The notes under the pieces: generated by a model
The model's input: the letters and a program-made list of their open reading frames with translations, nothing else
The model's database searches: none
What the model was told of the DNA's origin: nothing
NCBI GenBank assembly: GCA_964510785.1
Contig: CAZECM010000055.1
Location: 1-20,771 of the forward strand
Reading direction: 5' to 3'
DNA from: JAAYZM01 sp964510785
Lineage (GTDB): Bacteria > Actinomycetota > Actinomycetes > Actinomycetales > Cellulomonadaceae
DNA length: 20,771 bases
Shown: piece after piece, positions 6,868 to 13,581 of the stretch
Layout: each line of letters begins with the position of its first letter
How positions within the stretch are numbered: position 1 is the first letter of the stretch
Program-made: the position numbers and the translations under genes

Positions 6868-7815
6868 ATGGCCTCGACCGAAGTCGCCTCACGCAGAGCG
6901 ACGACGACGACGGCGCCCCGACGCCCCACCCGGCGTCCCCGCATCCCGTACCTGCTGATCCTGCCCGCGGTCGCCGTCCTCGGCGTCGGCCTCGGCTACC
7001 CGGTCTTCTGGCAGATCGTCAACTCCTTCAAGGAGTACGGCCTCGCCCAGCAGTTCGGCCAGCCCGCGCCGTGGGTCGGCCTCGACAACTACGTGCGGAT
7101 CTTCACGTCCGAGGCCTTGTGGGCCGTGGTCGCGCGCTCCCTCGTGTTCTGCCTCGTCAACGCGTTCCTCACGGTGCTGATCGGGGTGCTGCTCGCACTC
7201 CTGATGCGCGCCGTCGGGACGGCCGCGCGGCTCACGCTGCAGATCTCGATGCTCCTCGCGTGGGCCATGCCCATGGTCGCCGCCGTCACGGTGTGGAAGT
7301 GGCTGTTCGACTGGCGCACCGGCGTCGTCAACTGGCTCCTGACGAACCTCGGCCTCGTCGAGTTCCGGGAGCACCACTGGCTCGCCGAACCCCTCTCGTT
7401 CTTCTTCGTCGCGACGCTCATCATCGTGTGGATGTCCGTGCCGTTCGTCGCGCTGTCCGTGTACGCCGGCCTCACCCAGGTGCCCGACGAGGTCCGCGAG
7501 GCGGCCCGGATCGACGGCGCCAACAGCTGGCAGCAGTTCTGGAACATCACGGTGCCGCTCATCCGCCCCGTGCTCGCGATCGTGCTGCTGCTGCAGATCA
7601 TCTGGGACCTGCGGGTCTTCGCACAGATCCGCCTGTTGCAGGACGGCGGGGCCCCCGTGGGCGACACCAACCTGCTCGGCAACTTCATCTTCGAGCTCGG
7701 CGTCGGGCGGCAGGACTTCGCCGGTGCGGCCGCGGTGTCGATCTTCGTCCTCGCGCTCACGGTGCTCATCAGCTGGCCGTATGTCCGCGCACTGATCAAG
7801 GAGCTGGACAAGTGA
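6868..7815 (+). CDS. Sugar ABC transporter permease 1 (MalF/UgpA type)
   Basis: This 315-residue inner-membrane subunit is one half of the sugar import channel. About 25 polar and basic residues precede the first span (about 27-52), followed by some five further hydrophobic segments. The permease EAA loop, EAARIDGANSWQQFWNITVP (211-230), is the docking site for the shared ATPase. ATG 6868 is supported by GGAGG at 6856-6860 with 7-nt spacing. The stop codon overlaps the GTG of the second permease by 4 nt. No sugar-importer ATPase is encoded in the window, so the complex probably uses a shared MsiK/MalK-type ATPase from elsewhere, as is common in Actinobacteria. Confidence 0.93.
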   Translation: MASTEVASRRATTTTAPRRPTRRPRIPYLLILPAVAVLGVGLGYPVFWQIVNSFKEYGLAQQFGQPAPWVGLDNYVRIFTSEALWAVVARSLVFCLVNAFLTVLIGVLLALLMRAVGTAARLTLQISMLLAWAMPMVAAVTVWKWLFDWRTGVVNWLLTNLGLVEFREHHWLAEPLSFFFVATLIIVWMSVPFVALSVYAGLTQVPDEVREAARIDGANSWQQFWNITVPLIRPVLAIVLLLQIIWDLRVFAQIRLLQDGGAPVGDTNLLGNFIFELGVGRQDFAGAAAVSIFVLALTVLISWPYVRALIKELDK

Positions 7816-8663
7816 GCCCCGAACGCCTGCGCCGCAACCTGACCCGGTGGCTGCTCACCCTCGTCGCGCTCGCCGTCGCGGCCGTGTGGGTCTTCCCGGT
7901 GTACTGGATGGTCAACTCCTCGCTCATGTCCAACGCGCGGCTGCGCGCGGGCACCCCGAGCTTCTGGCCCGTCAACGCGACCTTCTCGAACTACACGGCC
8001 GTCATCGGCGGCTCGTCGTTCACCTCGGCGCTCAAGATGAGCCTCGCGATCACGGGCGTCACGGTGGTCGCCGTCCTCGCGTTCGCGTTCCTCGCGGCGC
8101 TCGCGATCAGCCGGTTCCGCTTCCGGGGGCGCGTCTCGTTCGTCATCACGGTGCTCTTGGTGCAGATGCTCCCGGCCGAGGGCCTGTTCATCGCGCAGTA
8201 CAAGATGCTCTCCGGCGCGCAGCTGCTCAACTCGGTGCTCGGTGTCTCGATCCTCTACACGGCGGCCATCGTGCCGTTCACCGTGTGGATGCTGCGCGGC
8301 TTCGTCGCGGGTGTGCCGATCGAGCTCGAGGAGGCCGCGATGGTCGACGGTCTCTCGCGGACGCAAGCCTTCCTGCGCATCACGTTCCCGCTCCTCGCGC
8401 CGGGGCTCGTCGCCTCGGGCGTGTACGCCTTCCTCCAGGCGTGGAACGAGTTCACGGTCGCGCTCGTCGCGCTGCCCGCGGAGTCCGCCAAGACGCTCCC
8501 GCTGTGGCTGCGCACGTTCCTGTCGGCGAGCGCCAACCGAGGCGTCGACTGGGGCGAGGTCATGGCGGCGTCGGCCCTCATCGCCGTGCCCGTCATCATC
8601 TTCTTCCTCTTCGTGCAGGGGCGCATGACCTCGGGGCTGGTGTCCGGGGCGGTGAAGGGATGA
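7812..8663 (+). CDS. Sugar ABC transporter permease 2 (MalG/UgpE type)
   Basis: This 283-residue protein is the second channel subunit. Six membrane spans are visible, the first at about 13-35 and the last at about 250-270. The EAA loop ELEEAAMVDGLSRTQAFLRI (171-190) is present. The GTG start overlaps the preceding TGA (GTGA) and has AAGGAG at 7798-7803, 8 nt upstream, so expression should be coupled to permease 1. The gene ends in an ATGA overlap with the kinase gene, showing that transport and phosphorylation are made from one message. MalG-type permeases normally pair with the MalF type encoded just upstream. Confidence 0.93.
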   Translation: MSPERLRRNLTRWLLTLVALAVAAVWVFPVYWMVNSSLMSNARLRAGTPSFWPVNATFSNYTAVIGGSSFTSALKMSLAITGVTVVAVLAFAFLAALAISRFRFRGRVSFVITVLLVQMLPAEGLFIAQYKMLSGAQLLNSVLGVSILYTAAIVPFTVWMLRGFVAGVPIELEEAAMVDGLSRTQAFLRITFPLLAPGLVASGVYAFLQAWNEFTVALVALPAESAKTLPLWLRTFLSASANRGVDWGEVMAASALIAVPVIIFFLFVQGRMTSGLVSGAVKG

Positions 8664-9589
8664 CGGGGATGCGCGTCGGCCTCGACATCGGCGGGACCAA
8701 GATCCACGGCGTGCTCGTCGACCCGGGCGGCACCGTGCGCGCGGAGTTCCGGGCGCGGACCGTCGTCGGGCCCGACGGCGTGATCCAGGGTGCGGTCGAC
8801 GCCGTCAACGCCCTGCGCGCCTCGCTCGACGGGAACGGTGCGGTGCTCGAGGGTGTCGGCATCGGCGTCCCCGGGGTCGTCGATCCCTCGACCGGCTCGC
8901 TGCGCTACGCGATCAACCTCGGCCTGGGCTCCGAGCCGTTCCCGCTCGGCGAGCCCGTGTCGCGGCGCCTCGACGGGCTGCGCGTCGTCGTCGAGAACGA
9001 CCTCAACGCGACGGCCCTCGGTGCGGCCGCGGTGCTCGACGGCGTCGGTGACGACCTCGCGTACCTGGCCCTCGGCACGGGTGTCGCCGTCGGCCTCGTG
9101 CTCGACGGACGGCTGCGCCGCGGGCGGCACGGGCTCGCCGGCGAGGTGGGTCATCTGCCGATCGACCCGGACGGGCTGCAGTGCCCGTGCGGGCAGCGCG
9201 GTTGCCTCGAGCTGTACGCCTCGGGCTCGGGCCTTGCGCGCCAGTTTCCGTACGACGGCGAGGAGCCGATCGCCGCGGCTGTGTACGCCGCCGTCCTGAG
9301 CGGCGACCCGCTCGCCACCACCGTGTGGGACCGGTTGCTCGACGGCGTCGCCGAGATGACGCAGATGCTCGTGCTGTCCCTCGACGTGGGCGCCGTCGTC
9401 CTCGGTGGGGGCATCGCGCGGCTCGGGGCACCGCTCCTGGACGGGGTACGCTCGCGGCTCGTGCAGCGGGAAGGCTCCTCGGCCTTCCTCGCCGCATCGG
9501 GACTCGCGAGCCGGGTTCGGCTCGCACCGCCCGACGTCCCCGTCGGCGCCGTGGGCGCCGCACTCACCCTCAGAGGAGCGGATTACTGA
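8660..9589 (+). CDS. ROK family sugar kinase, probable amino-sugar or glucose kinase
   Basis: This 309-residue enzyme should phosphorylate the imported sugar with ATP. The phosphate-binding DIGGTK (9-14), the catalytic END (112-114, Asp114 as base), LGTG (138-141), GEVGH (161-165) and the zinc motif CPCGQRGCLE (175-184) are all present, unlike in the repressor upstream. There is no helix-turn-helix. ATG 8660 overlaps the permease stop (ATGA). ATG 8669 is an equally good start, with GAAGGG 9 nt upstream and the typical MRVGLDIGGTK beginning. The gene runs directly into nagB, so glucosamine, N-acetylglucosamine or N-acetylmannosamine are the favoured substrates. Glucokinase activity cannot be excluded from sequence alone. 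Confidence 0.92.
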   Translation: MTGMRVGLDIGGTKIHGVLVDPGGTVRAEFRARTVVGPDGVIQGAVDAVNALRASLDGNGAVLEGVGIGVPGVVDPSTGSLRYAINLGLGSEPFPLGEPVSRRLDGLRVVVENDLNATALGAAAVLDGVGDDLAYLALGTGVAVGLVLDGRLRRGRHGLAGEVGHLPIDPDGLQCPCGQRGCLELYASGSGLARQFPYDGEEPIAAAVYAAVLSGDPLATTVWDRLLDGVAEMTQMLVLSLDVGAVVLGGGIARLGAPLLDGVRSRLVQREGSSAFLAASGLASRVRLAPPDVPVGAVGAALTLRGADY

Positions 9590-10350
9590 TGCAGGTCGTC
9601 ATCGCTGACGAGACCGAGCTCGCCCGTCGCGGCGCCGACGCCGTGGAGCGCGTGCTGCGCGGCCACGAGCACCCCGTCCTGGGGCTGGCCACCGGTGGTA
9701 GTCCCTTGCCGGTGTACGACGAGCTCGCGCGGCGCCATGCCGATCACGGGCTGAGCTTTGCCGGGGCGAGCGCCTTCCTGCTCGACGAGTACGTGGGCCT
9801 GCCCATCGGGCACCCGGAGCGCTACCGCAACGTCATCGACCGTGAGCTCGTCTCGCGTGTGGACCTCGACCCGGCGCGCGTGCACGGCCCGGACGGGCTG
9901 GCCGCGGACCTGGACGGGGCGTGCGCGGCGTACGAGGACGCGATCGTGGCCGCCGGCGGGGTCGACGTGCAGATCCTCGGCATCGGCACGGACGGGCACA
10001 TCGCCTTCAACGAGCCGGGTTCCTCGTTCGCCTCGCGCACGCGCGTCATGACCCTCACGCGCCAGACGCGCCAGGACAACGCGCGGTACTTCGACGGCGA
10101 TCCCGGTTCCGTGCCCGGCCGGTGCCTGACCCAGGGTCTCGGCACGATCATGGCCGCGCGCGCGATCGTGCTCGTGGCTCGGGGCAGCGGCAAGGCCGAG
10201 GCCGTGCACCAGCTCGTGGAGGGCGCCGTCAGCGCGCTGTGGCCCGCGACGATCCTGCAGCACCACCCCGACGTGACCGTGCTGCTCGACGAGGCCGCCG
10301 CGAGCAAGCTTCAGCTCGCCGACTACTTCCGCGAGGTCCAGGACTCCTAG
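9589..10350 (+). CDS. nagB: Glucosamine-6-phosphate deaminase
   Basis: This enzyme converts glucosamine-6-P to fructose-6-P and ammonia in the cytoplasm, the last committed step of amino-sugar breakdown. The 253 residues match the usual short NagB length. Motifs are LGLATGGSP (31-39), FLLDEYVGLP (63-72, catalytic Asp66) and LGIGTDGHIAFNEPGS (130-145, with Asp135, His137 and Glu142). The ATG shares one base with the kinase stop (TGATG), and AGAGGAG at 9572-9578 lies 10 nt upstream. It is the last gene of the ROK-to-nagB set. No nagA (N-acetylglucosamine-6-P deacetylase) is present nearby, which leaves open whether the imported sugar is acetylated. Six-phosphogluconolactonase is a related family, but the DEYVGLP and GTDGHIAFNEP motifs point to NagB. 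Confidence 0.95.
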   Translation: MQVVIADETELARRGADAVERVLRGHEHPVLGLATGGSPLPVYDELARRHADHGLSFAGASAFLLDEYVGLPIGHPERYRNVIDRELVSRVDLDPARVHGPDGLAADLDGACAAYEDAIVAAGGVDVQILGIGTDGHIAFNEPGSSFASRTRVMTLTRQTRQDNARYFDGDPGSVPGRCLTQGLGTIMAARAIVLVARGSGKAEAVHQLVEGAVSALWPATILQHHPDVTVLLDEAAASKLQLADYFREVQDS

Positions 10351-10384
10351 GCAGCGGCACCGACGCGGCCCGGGGCGCGCCGCG

Positions 10385-10390
10385 TAGAAT
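10385..10390 (+). promoter_or_regulatory. -10 element for a leaderless DUF3039 mRNA
   Basis: TAGAAT lies 7 nt before the ATG at 10398, with no ribosome-binding site in between. A weak 6-bp GC inverted repeat (10364-10369 with 10379-10384) ends just before it and may help end the nagB transcript. Confidence 0.55.
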
Positions 10391-10397
10391 CATCCGC

Positions 10398-10703
10398 ATG
10401 AGCGAGCCGCTTGACCTGCCCCAGCCCGACGCGAGCCCCGACCCCGGCACGTCCACGAGCGTGCTCGAGCGCACCGAGGCCGAGGAGCTCCTCGAGCCGG
10501 GTGACGCCGAACGCTTCGCGCACTACGTGCGCAAGGAGAAGATCATGCAGTCGGCGCTCTCGGGCAAGCCCGTCATCGCGCTGTGCGGCAAGGTCTGGGT
10601 GCCCGGGCGCGACCCCGACAAGTTCCCGGTGTGCCCCACGTGCAAGGCGATCGTCGACAACATGAAGCGCCGCGAGAACGGCGACGGGGACGGCGAGAAG
10701 TAG
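10398..10703 (+). CDS. DUF3039 domain protein, possible small zinc-binding protein
   Basis: This 101-residue protein of unknown function belongs to a family I recognise as actinobacterial. The first 36 residues are Pro/Asp/Glu-rich and probably disordered. The conserved part (about 37-90) contains HYVRKEKI, ALCGKVWVPGRDP and a CPTC pair. His42, Cys63, Cys79 and Cys82 could bind one metal ion, as in a zinc ribbon. The tail is Asp/Gly/Lys-rich. There is no membrane segment or signal peptide. The start is set by a TAGAAT -10 placed 7 nt upstream, giving a likely leaderless mRNA. It lies between nagB and a 68-bp repeat element and shows no operon partner. Confidence 0.85.
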   Translation: MSEPLDLPQPDASPDPGTSTSVLERTEAEELLEPGDAERFAHYVRKEKIMQSALSGKPVIALCGKVWVPGRDPDKFPVCPTCKAIVDNMKRRENGDGDGEK

Positions 10704-10712
10704 CCCTCGTCG

Positions 10713-10740
10713 GTACCCCCGCCCGTACCCACCCGTACCC
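10713..10740 (+). repeat. Short direct repeats of GTACCC after the DUF3039 gene
   Basis: GTACCC occurs at 10713, 10725 and 10735 in a C-rich stretch just after the DUF3039 stop codon. The spacing is 12 and then 10 nt. No function is evident. Confidence 0.4.
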
Positions 10741-10747
10741 CGCCCGG

Positions 10748-10815
10748 CGAGGTAGTGAGTACTGCGCCAGGTAGTGACTGCGCACTCACTACCTGGGGGG
10801 ATTCTCACTACCTCG
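10748..10815. repeat. 68-bp four-armed palindromic element, copy 1
   Basis: Four copies of the word GGTAGTGA lie in the order forward, forward, reverse, reverse. The outer 12-bp arms (10748-10759 and 10804-10815) are perfect complements, as are the inner 11-bp arms (10767-10777 and 10786-10796). The inner pair plus its centre is a near-perfect 30-bp palindrome with one C:C mismatch. A second element of the same length is at 15195-15262. No coding sequence overlaps it. It is REPIN-like in form, but a binding site for a multimeric regulator is also possible. Confidence 0.8.
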
Positions 10816-10929
10816 GCGAAGGCGGGCGGGGCAGCTCCGGATGCGGATCGGTCCAACCTGCGCCAAGGTGGAAGACGAAGCCGCACGGGGATCCTCGGGC
10901 GGTCGTCTACTGGAGAGGCAGGCAACATC

Positions 10930-11085
10930 ATGCCTAGCTGGCTCATCCTCGTGCTCCTCGGCGTCGTGCTGATCGTGCTCGGCGTCGCGACGGAGATCGG
11001 ACAGTTCCTCATCTGGATCGGTGTCGTCGTCCTCGTCGTCAGCCTGGTCCTCTCCCTGCTCGGCCGAGGTCGGACGCGCGCCTAG
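10930..11085 (+). CDS. Small membrane protein, 51 aa
   Basis: This tiny protein is almost entirely two hydrophobic segments (about 4-21 and 25-44), separated by a short turn with the only acidic residue (TEIGQ), and ends in a basic tail (GRGRTRA). The topology is a helical hairpin with the tail probably in the cytoplasm. GGAGAGG at 10912-10918 lies 11 nt before the ATG. It resembles the small actinobacterial DUF6131-type proteins, a match I make from memory of the pattern only. It sits downstream of the 68-bp repeat and ends shortly before a strong terminator shared with pncB. Function is unknown. Confidence 0.7.
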   Translation: MPSWLILVLLGVVLIVLGVATEIGQFLIWIGVVVLVVSLVLSLLGRGRTRA

Positions 11086-11101
11086 CGCAGCACCCTCTCC
11101 A

Positions 11102-11133
11102 CGGCCCCGGTACCGGCAACGGTCCCGGGGCCG
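11102..11133. terminator. Bidirectional terminator with GNRA tetraloop
   Basis: CGGCCCCGG-t-ACCG pairs with CGGT-c-CCGGGGCCG around a GCAA tetraloop: 13 base pairs with a single T/C mismatch. It lies between the convergent small membrane protein gene and pncB, 17 nt after one stop codon and 20 nt after the other. No U-tract follows, which is usual for high-GC Actinobacteria. Confidence 0.8.
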
Positions 11134-11153
11134 CGCCGTGTCCCGGTCGCGAC

Positions 11154-12491
11154 TCAGTCCAGCGGGAGCGTCGTCGTGGGGACGGCGGCCTCGTCGGCCG
11201 AGAGGCGCCGGGCCCCGCGGGGCAGCTCGGCCCGGGAGGCCTCGTGGCGCGCAGCGGCCCGGCGCACGCCGTCGGCCCCCGTCCAGCCGCCGAGCACCTC
11301 GCCGTGCGCGACGAGGTCCACCATGAGGTCGCGCACGTCGTCGTCGTCCGAGCGCCACGCGGCCACGGCGTCGTCGGGGCCGACGACGAGCAGCTCCTCG
11401 ACCGCCCGCGCGTCCCGCAACCGTCGCGCCCCGGCCTTGCGCCCACCCACGGACGTCTTGAGGGTCGACGCCTTCGCGACCGGCTCCATCTCGCCCGAGG
11501 GTCCCTCGCGCGCCACGAGCTTGTAGACCATCCCGCACGTGGGCGCGCCGGACCCGGTCACGAGCGAGGTGCCCACCCCGTAGGAGTCCACGGGCGCCGC
11601 GGCGAGCGCCGCGATGGCGAACTCGTCGAGGTCCGAGGTGACGACGATCTTGGTGCCCGTGGCCCCGAGCGAGTCGAGCTGCTTCCGCGTCTCGACGGCG
11701 AGGGCGGAGAGGTCGCCCGAGTCGATGCGCACGGCCCCGAGCCCCGTCCCGGCGACCTCGATCGCGGTACGCACGCCCTGCTCGATGTCGTAGGTGTCGA
11801 CGAGCAGCGTCGTGCCGACCCCGAGCGAGGCGACCTGGGACGCGAAGGACGTGGCCTCGTCGTCGTGCAGCAGCGTGAAGGAGTGCGCGGCCGTGCCGAT
11901 CGTGTCGAGGCCGTAGCGCCGCCCGGCCTCGAGGTGCGAGGTCCCGGCGAAGCCCGCGACCACGGCCGCCCGGGCCGCGGCGACGGCGGCCTCCTCATGG
12001 GCCCGGCGCGCGCCCATCTCGAGGCACGGCCGCCCGACGGCCGCGCTCGTCATGCGCGAGCCCGCCGCCGCGACGGCCGAGTCGTAGTTGAGCACCGAGA
12101 GCGCGAGCGTCTCGATGAGCACGGCCTCCGCGAACGTCCCCTCGACCACGAGCACGGGGGAGTGCGGGAAGTACACCTCGCCCTCCGCGTAGCCGCGGAT
12201 CGAGCCGCGGAACCGGTAGTCCGCGAGCCAGTCGAGCGTCGCGCGGTCCACGACCTTCTCGCGGGAGAGCCAGGACAGCTCCGCGTCGCCGAACCGGAAG
12301 TCCTCGAGCTCCTCGAGCAGCCGCCCCGTCCCGGCGAGCACGCCGTACCGCCGCCCGGCCGGGAGGCGCCGCGTGAACAGCTCGAACACGCAGCGGCGGT
12401 CCGCCGTGCCGTCGGCGAGCGTCGCCTGGAGCATCGTCAGCTCGTAGCGGTCGGTCAGCAGGGCGCTCGAGCGTGCGGCAGCGGTGGTCAC
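11154..12491 (-). CDS. pncB: Nicotinate phosphoribosyltransferase
   Basis: The enzyme joins nicotinate to PRPP to form nicotinate mononucleotide, salvaging NAD precursors in the cytoplasm. The 445 residues begin with TTAAARSSALLTDRYELTML, the usual N-terminus. The active-site GTAAHSFTLLHDDE (199-212, His203 as phosphorylated residue), TSHLEAGRRYGLDTIG (184-199) and the VRIDSGDL phosphate-binding strand are present. Two GTG codons compete: 12500 and 12491. I prefer 12491 because TACCGT (12504-12499) lies exactly 7 nt before it, matching the leaderless pattern of neighbouring genes, whereas GTG 12500 would overlap that -10. The gene is divergent from clpS, the order also found at Rv1330c/Rv1331 in M. 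tuberculosis. Confidence 0.93.
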   Translation of the reverse strand: MTTAAARSSALLTDRYELTMLQATLADGTADRRCVFELFTRRLPAGRRYGVLAGTGRLLEELEDFRFGDAELSWLSREKVVDRATLDWLADYRFRGSIRGYAEGEVYFPHSPVLVVEGTFAEAVLIETLALSVLNYDSAVAAAGSRMTSAAVGRPCLEMGARRAHEEAAVAAARAAVVAGFAGTSHLEAGRRYGLDTIGTAAHSFTLLHDDEATSFASQVASLGVGTTLLVDTYDIEQGVRTAIEVAGTGLGAVRIDSGDLSALAVETRKQLDSLGATGTKIVVTSDLDEFAIAALAAAPVDSYGVGTSLVTGSGAPTCGMVYKLVAREGPSGEMEPVAKASTLKTSVGGRKAGARRLRDARAVEELLVVGPDDAVAAWRSDDDDVRDLMVDLVAHGEVLGGWTGADGVRRAAARHEASRAELPRGARRLSADEAAVPTTTLPLD

Positions 12492-12498
12492 GAGGTCC

Positions 12499-12504
12499 AC
12501 GGTA
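12499..12504 (-). promoter_or_regulatory. -10 element for a leaderless pncB mRNA
   Basis: TACCGT on the minus strand ends 7 nt before GTG 12491. It decides between the two candidate GTG starts, because it overlaps the first base of the GTG at 12500. Confidence 0.45.
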
Positions 12505-12586
12505 GGGCGCCGGGCCGGTTCCGCGCAGGACGGTGGCCGTCCACAGCGCCCGCGCCCCGGCGACCGCCGTCGTCGGCCATCCCTCC

Positions 12587-12592
12587 TAGAGT
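12587..12592 (+). promoter_or_regulatory. -10 element for a leaderless clpS mRNA
   Basis: TAGAGT ends 6 nt before the ATG at 12599, with no ribosome-binding site between them. No clear -35 is visible. Confidence 0.5.
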
Positions 12593-12598
12593 GGACCC

Positions 12599-12904
12599 AT
12601 GCCCACCGTCGTCTCCCGCACGAGCCTGCCGCTCGAGGAGGTCGACGTCTCCGAGGAGGTCGGCACCGCGGACGCGTGGGTCACGATCGTGTGGAACGAC
12701 CCCGTCAACCTCATGAGCTACGTCACGTACGTGTTCCGGTCGTACTTCGGCTTCCCCGTCGAGGAGGCCGAGCGGCTCATGCTCCTCGTGCACCACGAGG
12801 GGAGGGCCGTCGTGTCGACGGGGAACCGCGAGAAGATGGAGGTCGACGTCCAGGCGATGCACTCCTACGGGCTGTGGGCCACGTTGCAGCGGAGCGGCGA
12901 GTGA
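12599..12904 (+). CDS. clpS: ATP-dependent Clp protease adaptor ClpS
   Basis: This 101-residue adaptor delivers N-end-rule substrates to the ClpAP/ClpCP protease in the cytoplasm. After a short variable tail it shows the family core WVTIVWNDPVNLMSYVTYVF (27-46), with Asn33-Asp34 of the substrate pocket, and LMLLVHHEGRAVVSTG (60-75), with His65/His66. Length is normal. The ATG at 12599 is placed 6 nt after a TAGAGT -10, suggesting leaderless expression. Its stop overlaps the DUF2017 gene by 4 nt (GTGA). The clpS-DUF2017 pairing is conserved across Actinobacteria. Confidence 0.96.
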   Translation: MPTVVSRTSLPLEEVDVSEEVGTADAWVTIVWNDPVNLMSYVTYVFRSYFGFPVEEAERLMLLVHHEGRAVVSTGNREKMEVDVQAMHSYGLWATLQRSGE

Positions 12905-13572
12905 GGGCGTTCAAGGCCAAGGGGCGCAGGTACGTCGCGCGGCTCGACGACGTCGAGCGGGACGTGGTCGGTCAGCTCGCGGCGGACGTCGCCGAGCTCC
13001 TCGGGGCGACGCCGGTCCAGCTCGCGGCCGCGATCGGTGGGCCAGAGGAGGGCGGGGCCGACGGCGATCCCTGGGAGCTGCCCGCGCTCGGCGGCCTCGA
13101 CCATGTTCTCGCGGGTGTCACGGACACGACGGGCCCCGCCGTGCCTGACGACCCGGCGCTGCGCCGGCTCCTGCCCGCGGCGAGCGAGGACGCGGAGATC
13201 GCCGAGGAGTTCCGCCGGTTCACCCAGGTCGACCTGCGCGCCCACAAGATCGAACGCCTGCTCGCGCTCGTGCGGGCGCTGCAGGACGGCGCGGCCAAGG
13301 GGCGGCTCGCCGTGCCCAAGGACCGGGCCGACCTGCTCGCCGGTGCCCTCGTCGACATCCGGCTCGTCATCGCGGACCGGCTCGGTCTCGACTCGGACGA
13401 CTCGGCCGATGCGCTCTACTCCGAGCTCGCCCGCGCCGAGCAGGGCGTCGGTCCCGACGGCCCCGCGGCGGCCCTGCGGCTCCACCTCGGCACGGCCTAC
13501 GCGGCGCTGACCTGGCTGCAGGAGTCTCTCGTCACAGCCCAGCTCGCCGATCTCGACGCCCCTGACGCCTAG
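12901..13572 (+). CDS. DUF2017 family protein, coupled to clpS
   Basis: This 223-residue soluble protein begins RAFKAKGRRYVARLDDVE and is largely helical by composition. It is acidic in the middle, with a Gly/Pro-rich insert (about 41-60). Family members sit next to clpS in many Actinobacteria (Rv1332 in M. tuberculosis) and have no assigned function. GTG 12901 overlaps the clpS TGA by 4 nt and has GGAG at 12891-12894, 6 nt upstream. The TAG stop (13570-13572) forms the first three bases of the TAGGAT -10 of murI, so the gene end doubles as the next promoter. I see no catalytic motif, metal-binding cluster or membrane segment. A role linked to ClpS-dependent proteolysis is suggested only by the coupling. 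Confidence 0.88.
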   Translation: MRAFKAKGRRYVARLDDVERDVVGQLAADVAELLGATPVQLAAAIGGPEEGGADGDPWELPALGGLDHVLAGVTDTTGPAVPDDPALRRLLPAASEDAEIAEEFRRFTQVDLRAHKIERLLALVRALQDGAAKGRLAVPKDRADLLAGALVDIRLVIADRLGLDSDDSADALYSELARAEQGVGPDGPAAALRLHLGTAYAALTWLQESLVTAQLADLDAPDA

Positions 13573-13575
13573 GAT
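13570..13575 (+). promoter_or_regulatory. -10 element for a leaderless murI mRNA
   Basis: TAGGAT starts at the stop codon of the DUF2017 gene and ends 6 nt before the GTG of murI. There is no ribosome-binding site in the 9-nt intergenic gap. The layout suggests murI can be transcribed independently of clpS. Confidence 0.5.
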
Positions 13576-13581
13576 CGACGC

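Noticed and set aside
10351..10397. Intrinsic terminator after nagB
   Set aside because: Only a 6-bp GC inverted repeat (10364-10369/10379-10384) with no U-tract is present, and it abuts the next promoter. Too weak to call.
10704..10929. CRISPR-like array suggested by repeated GGTAGTGA words
   Set aside because: The words are arranged as inverted pairs with spacers of unequal short length, and no cas genes are present.
11244..12716. Plus-strand open frame of 490 codons opposite pncB
   Set aside because: The minus-strand frame encodes an intact nicotinate phosphoribosyltransferase. The plus-strand frame has no domain and runs into clpS in another frame.
13570..13581. TAGGAT before murI as only a stop codon and spacer
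   Set aside because: It does contain the DUF2017 stop, but the same -10-like spacing recurs at several unrelated genes here, so I kept it as a promoter candidate instead.
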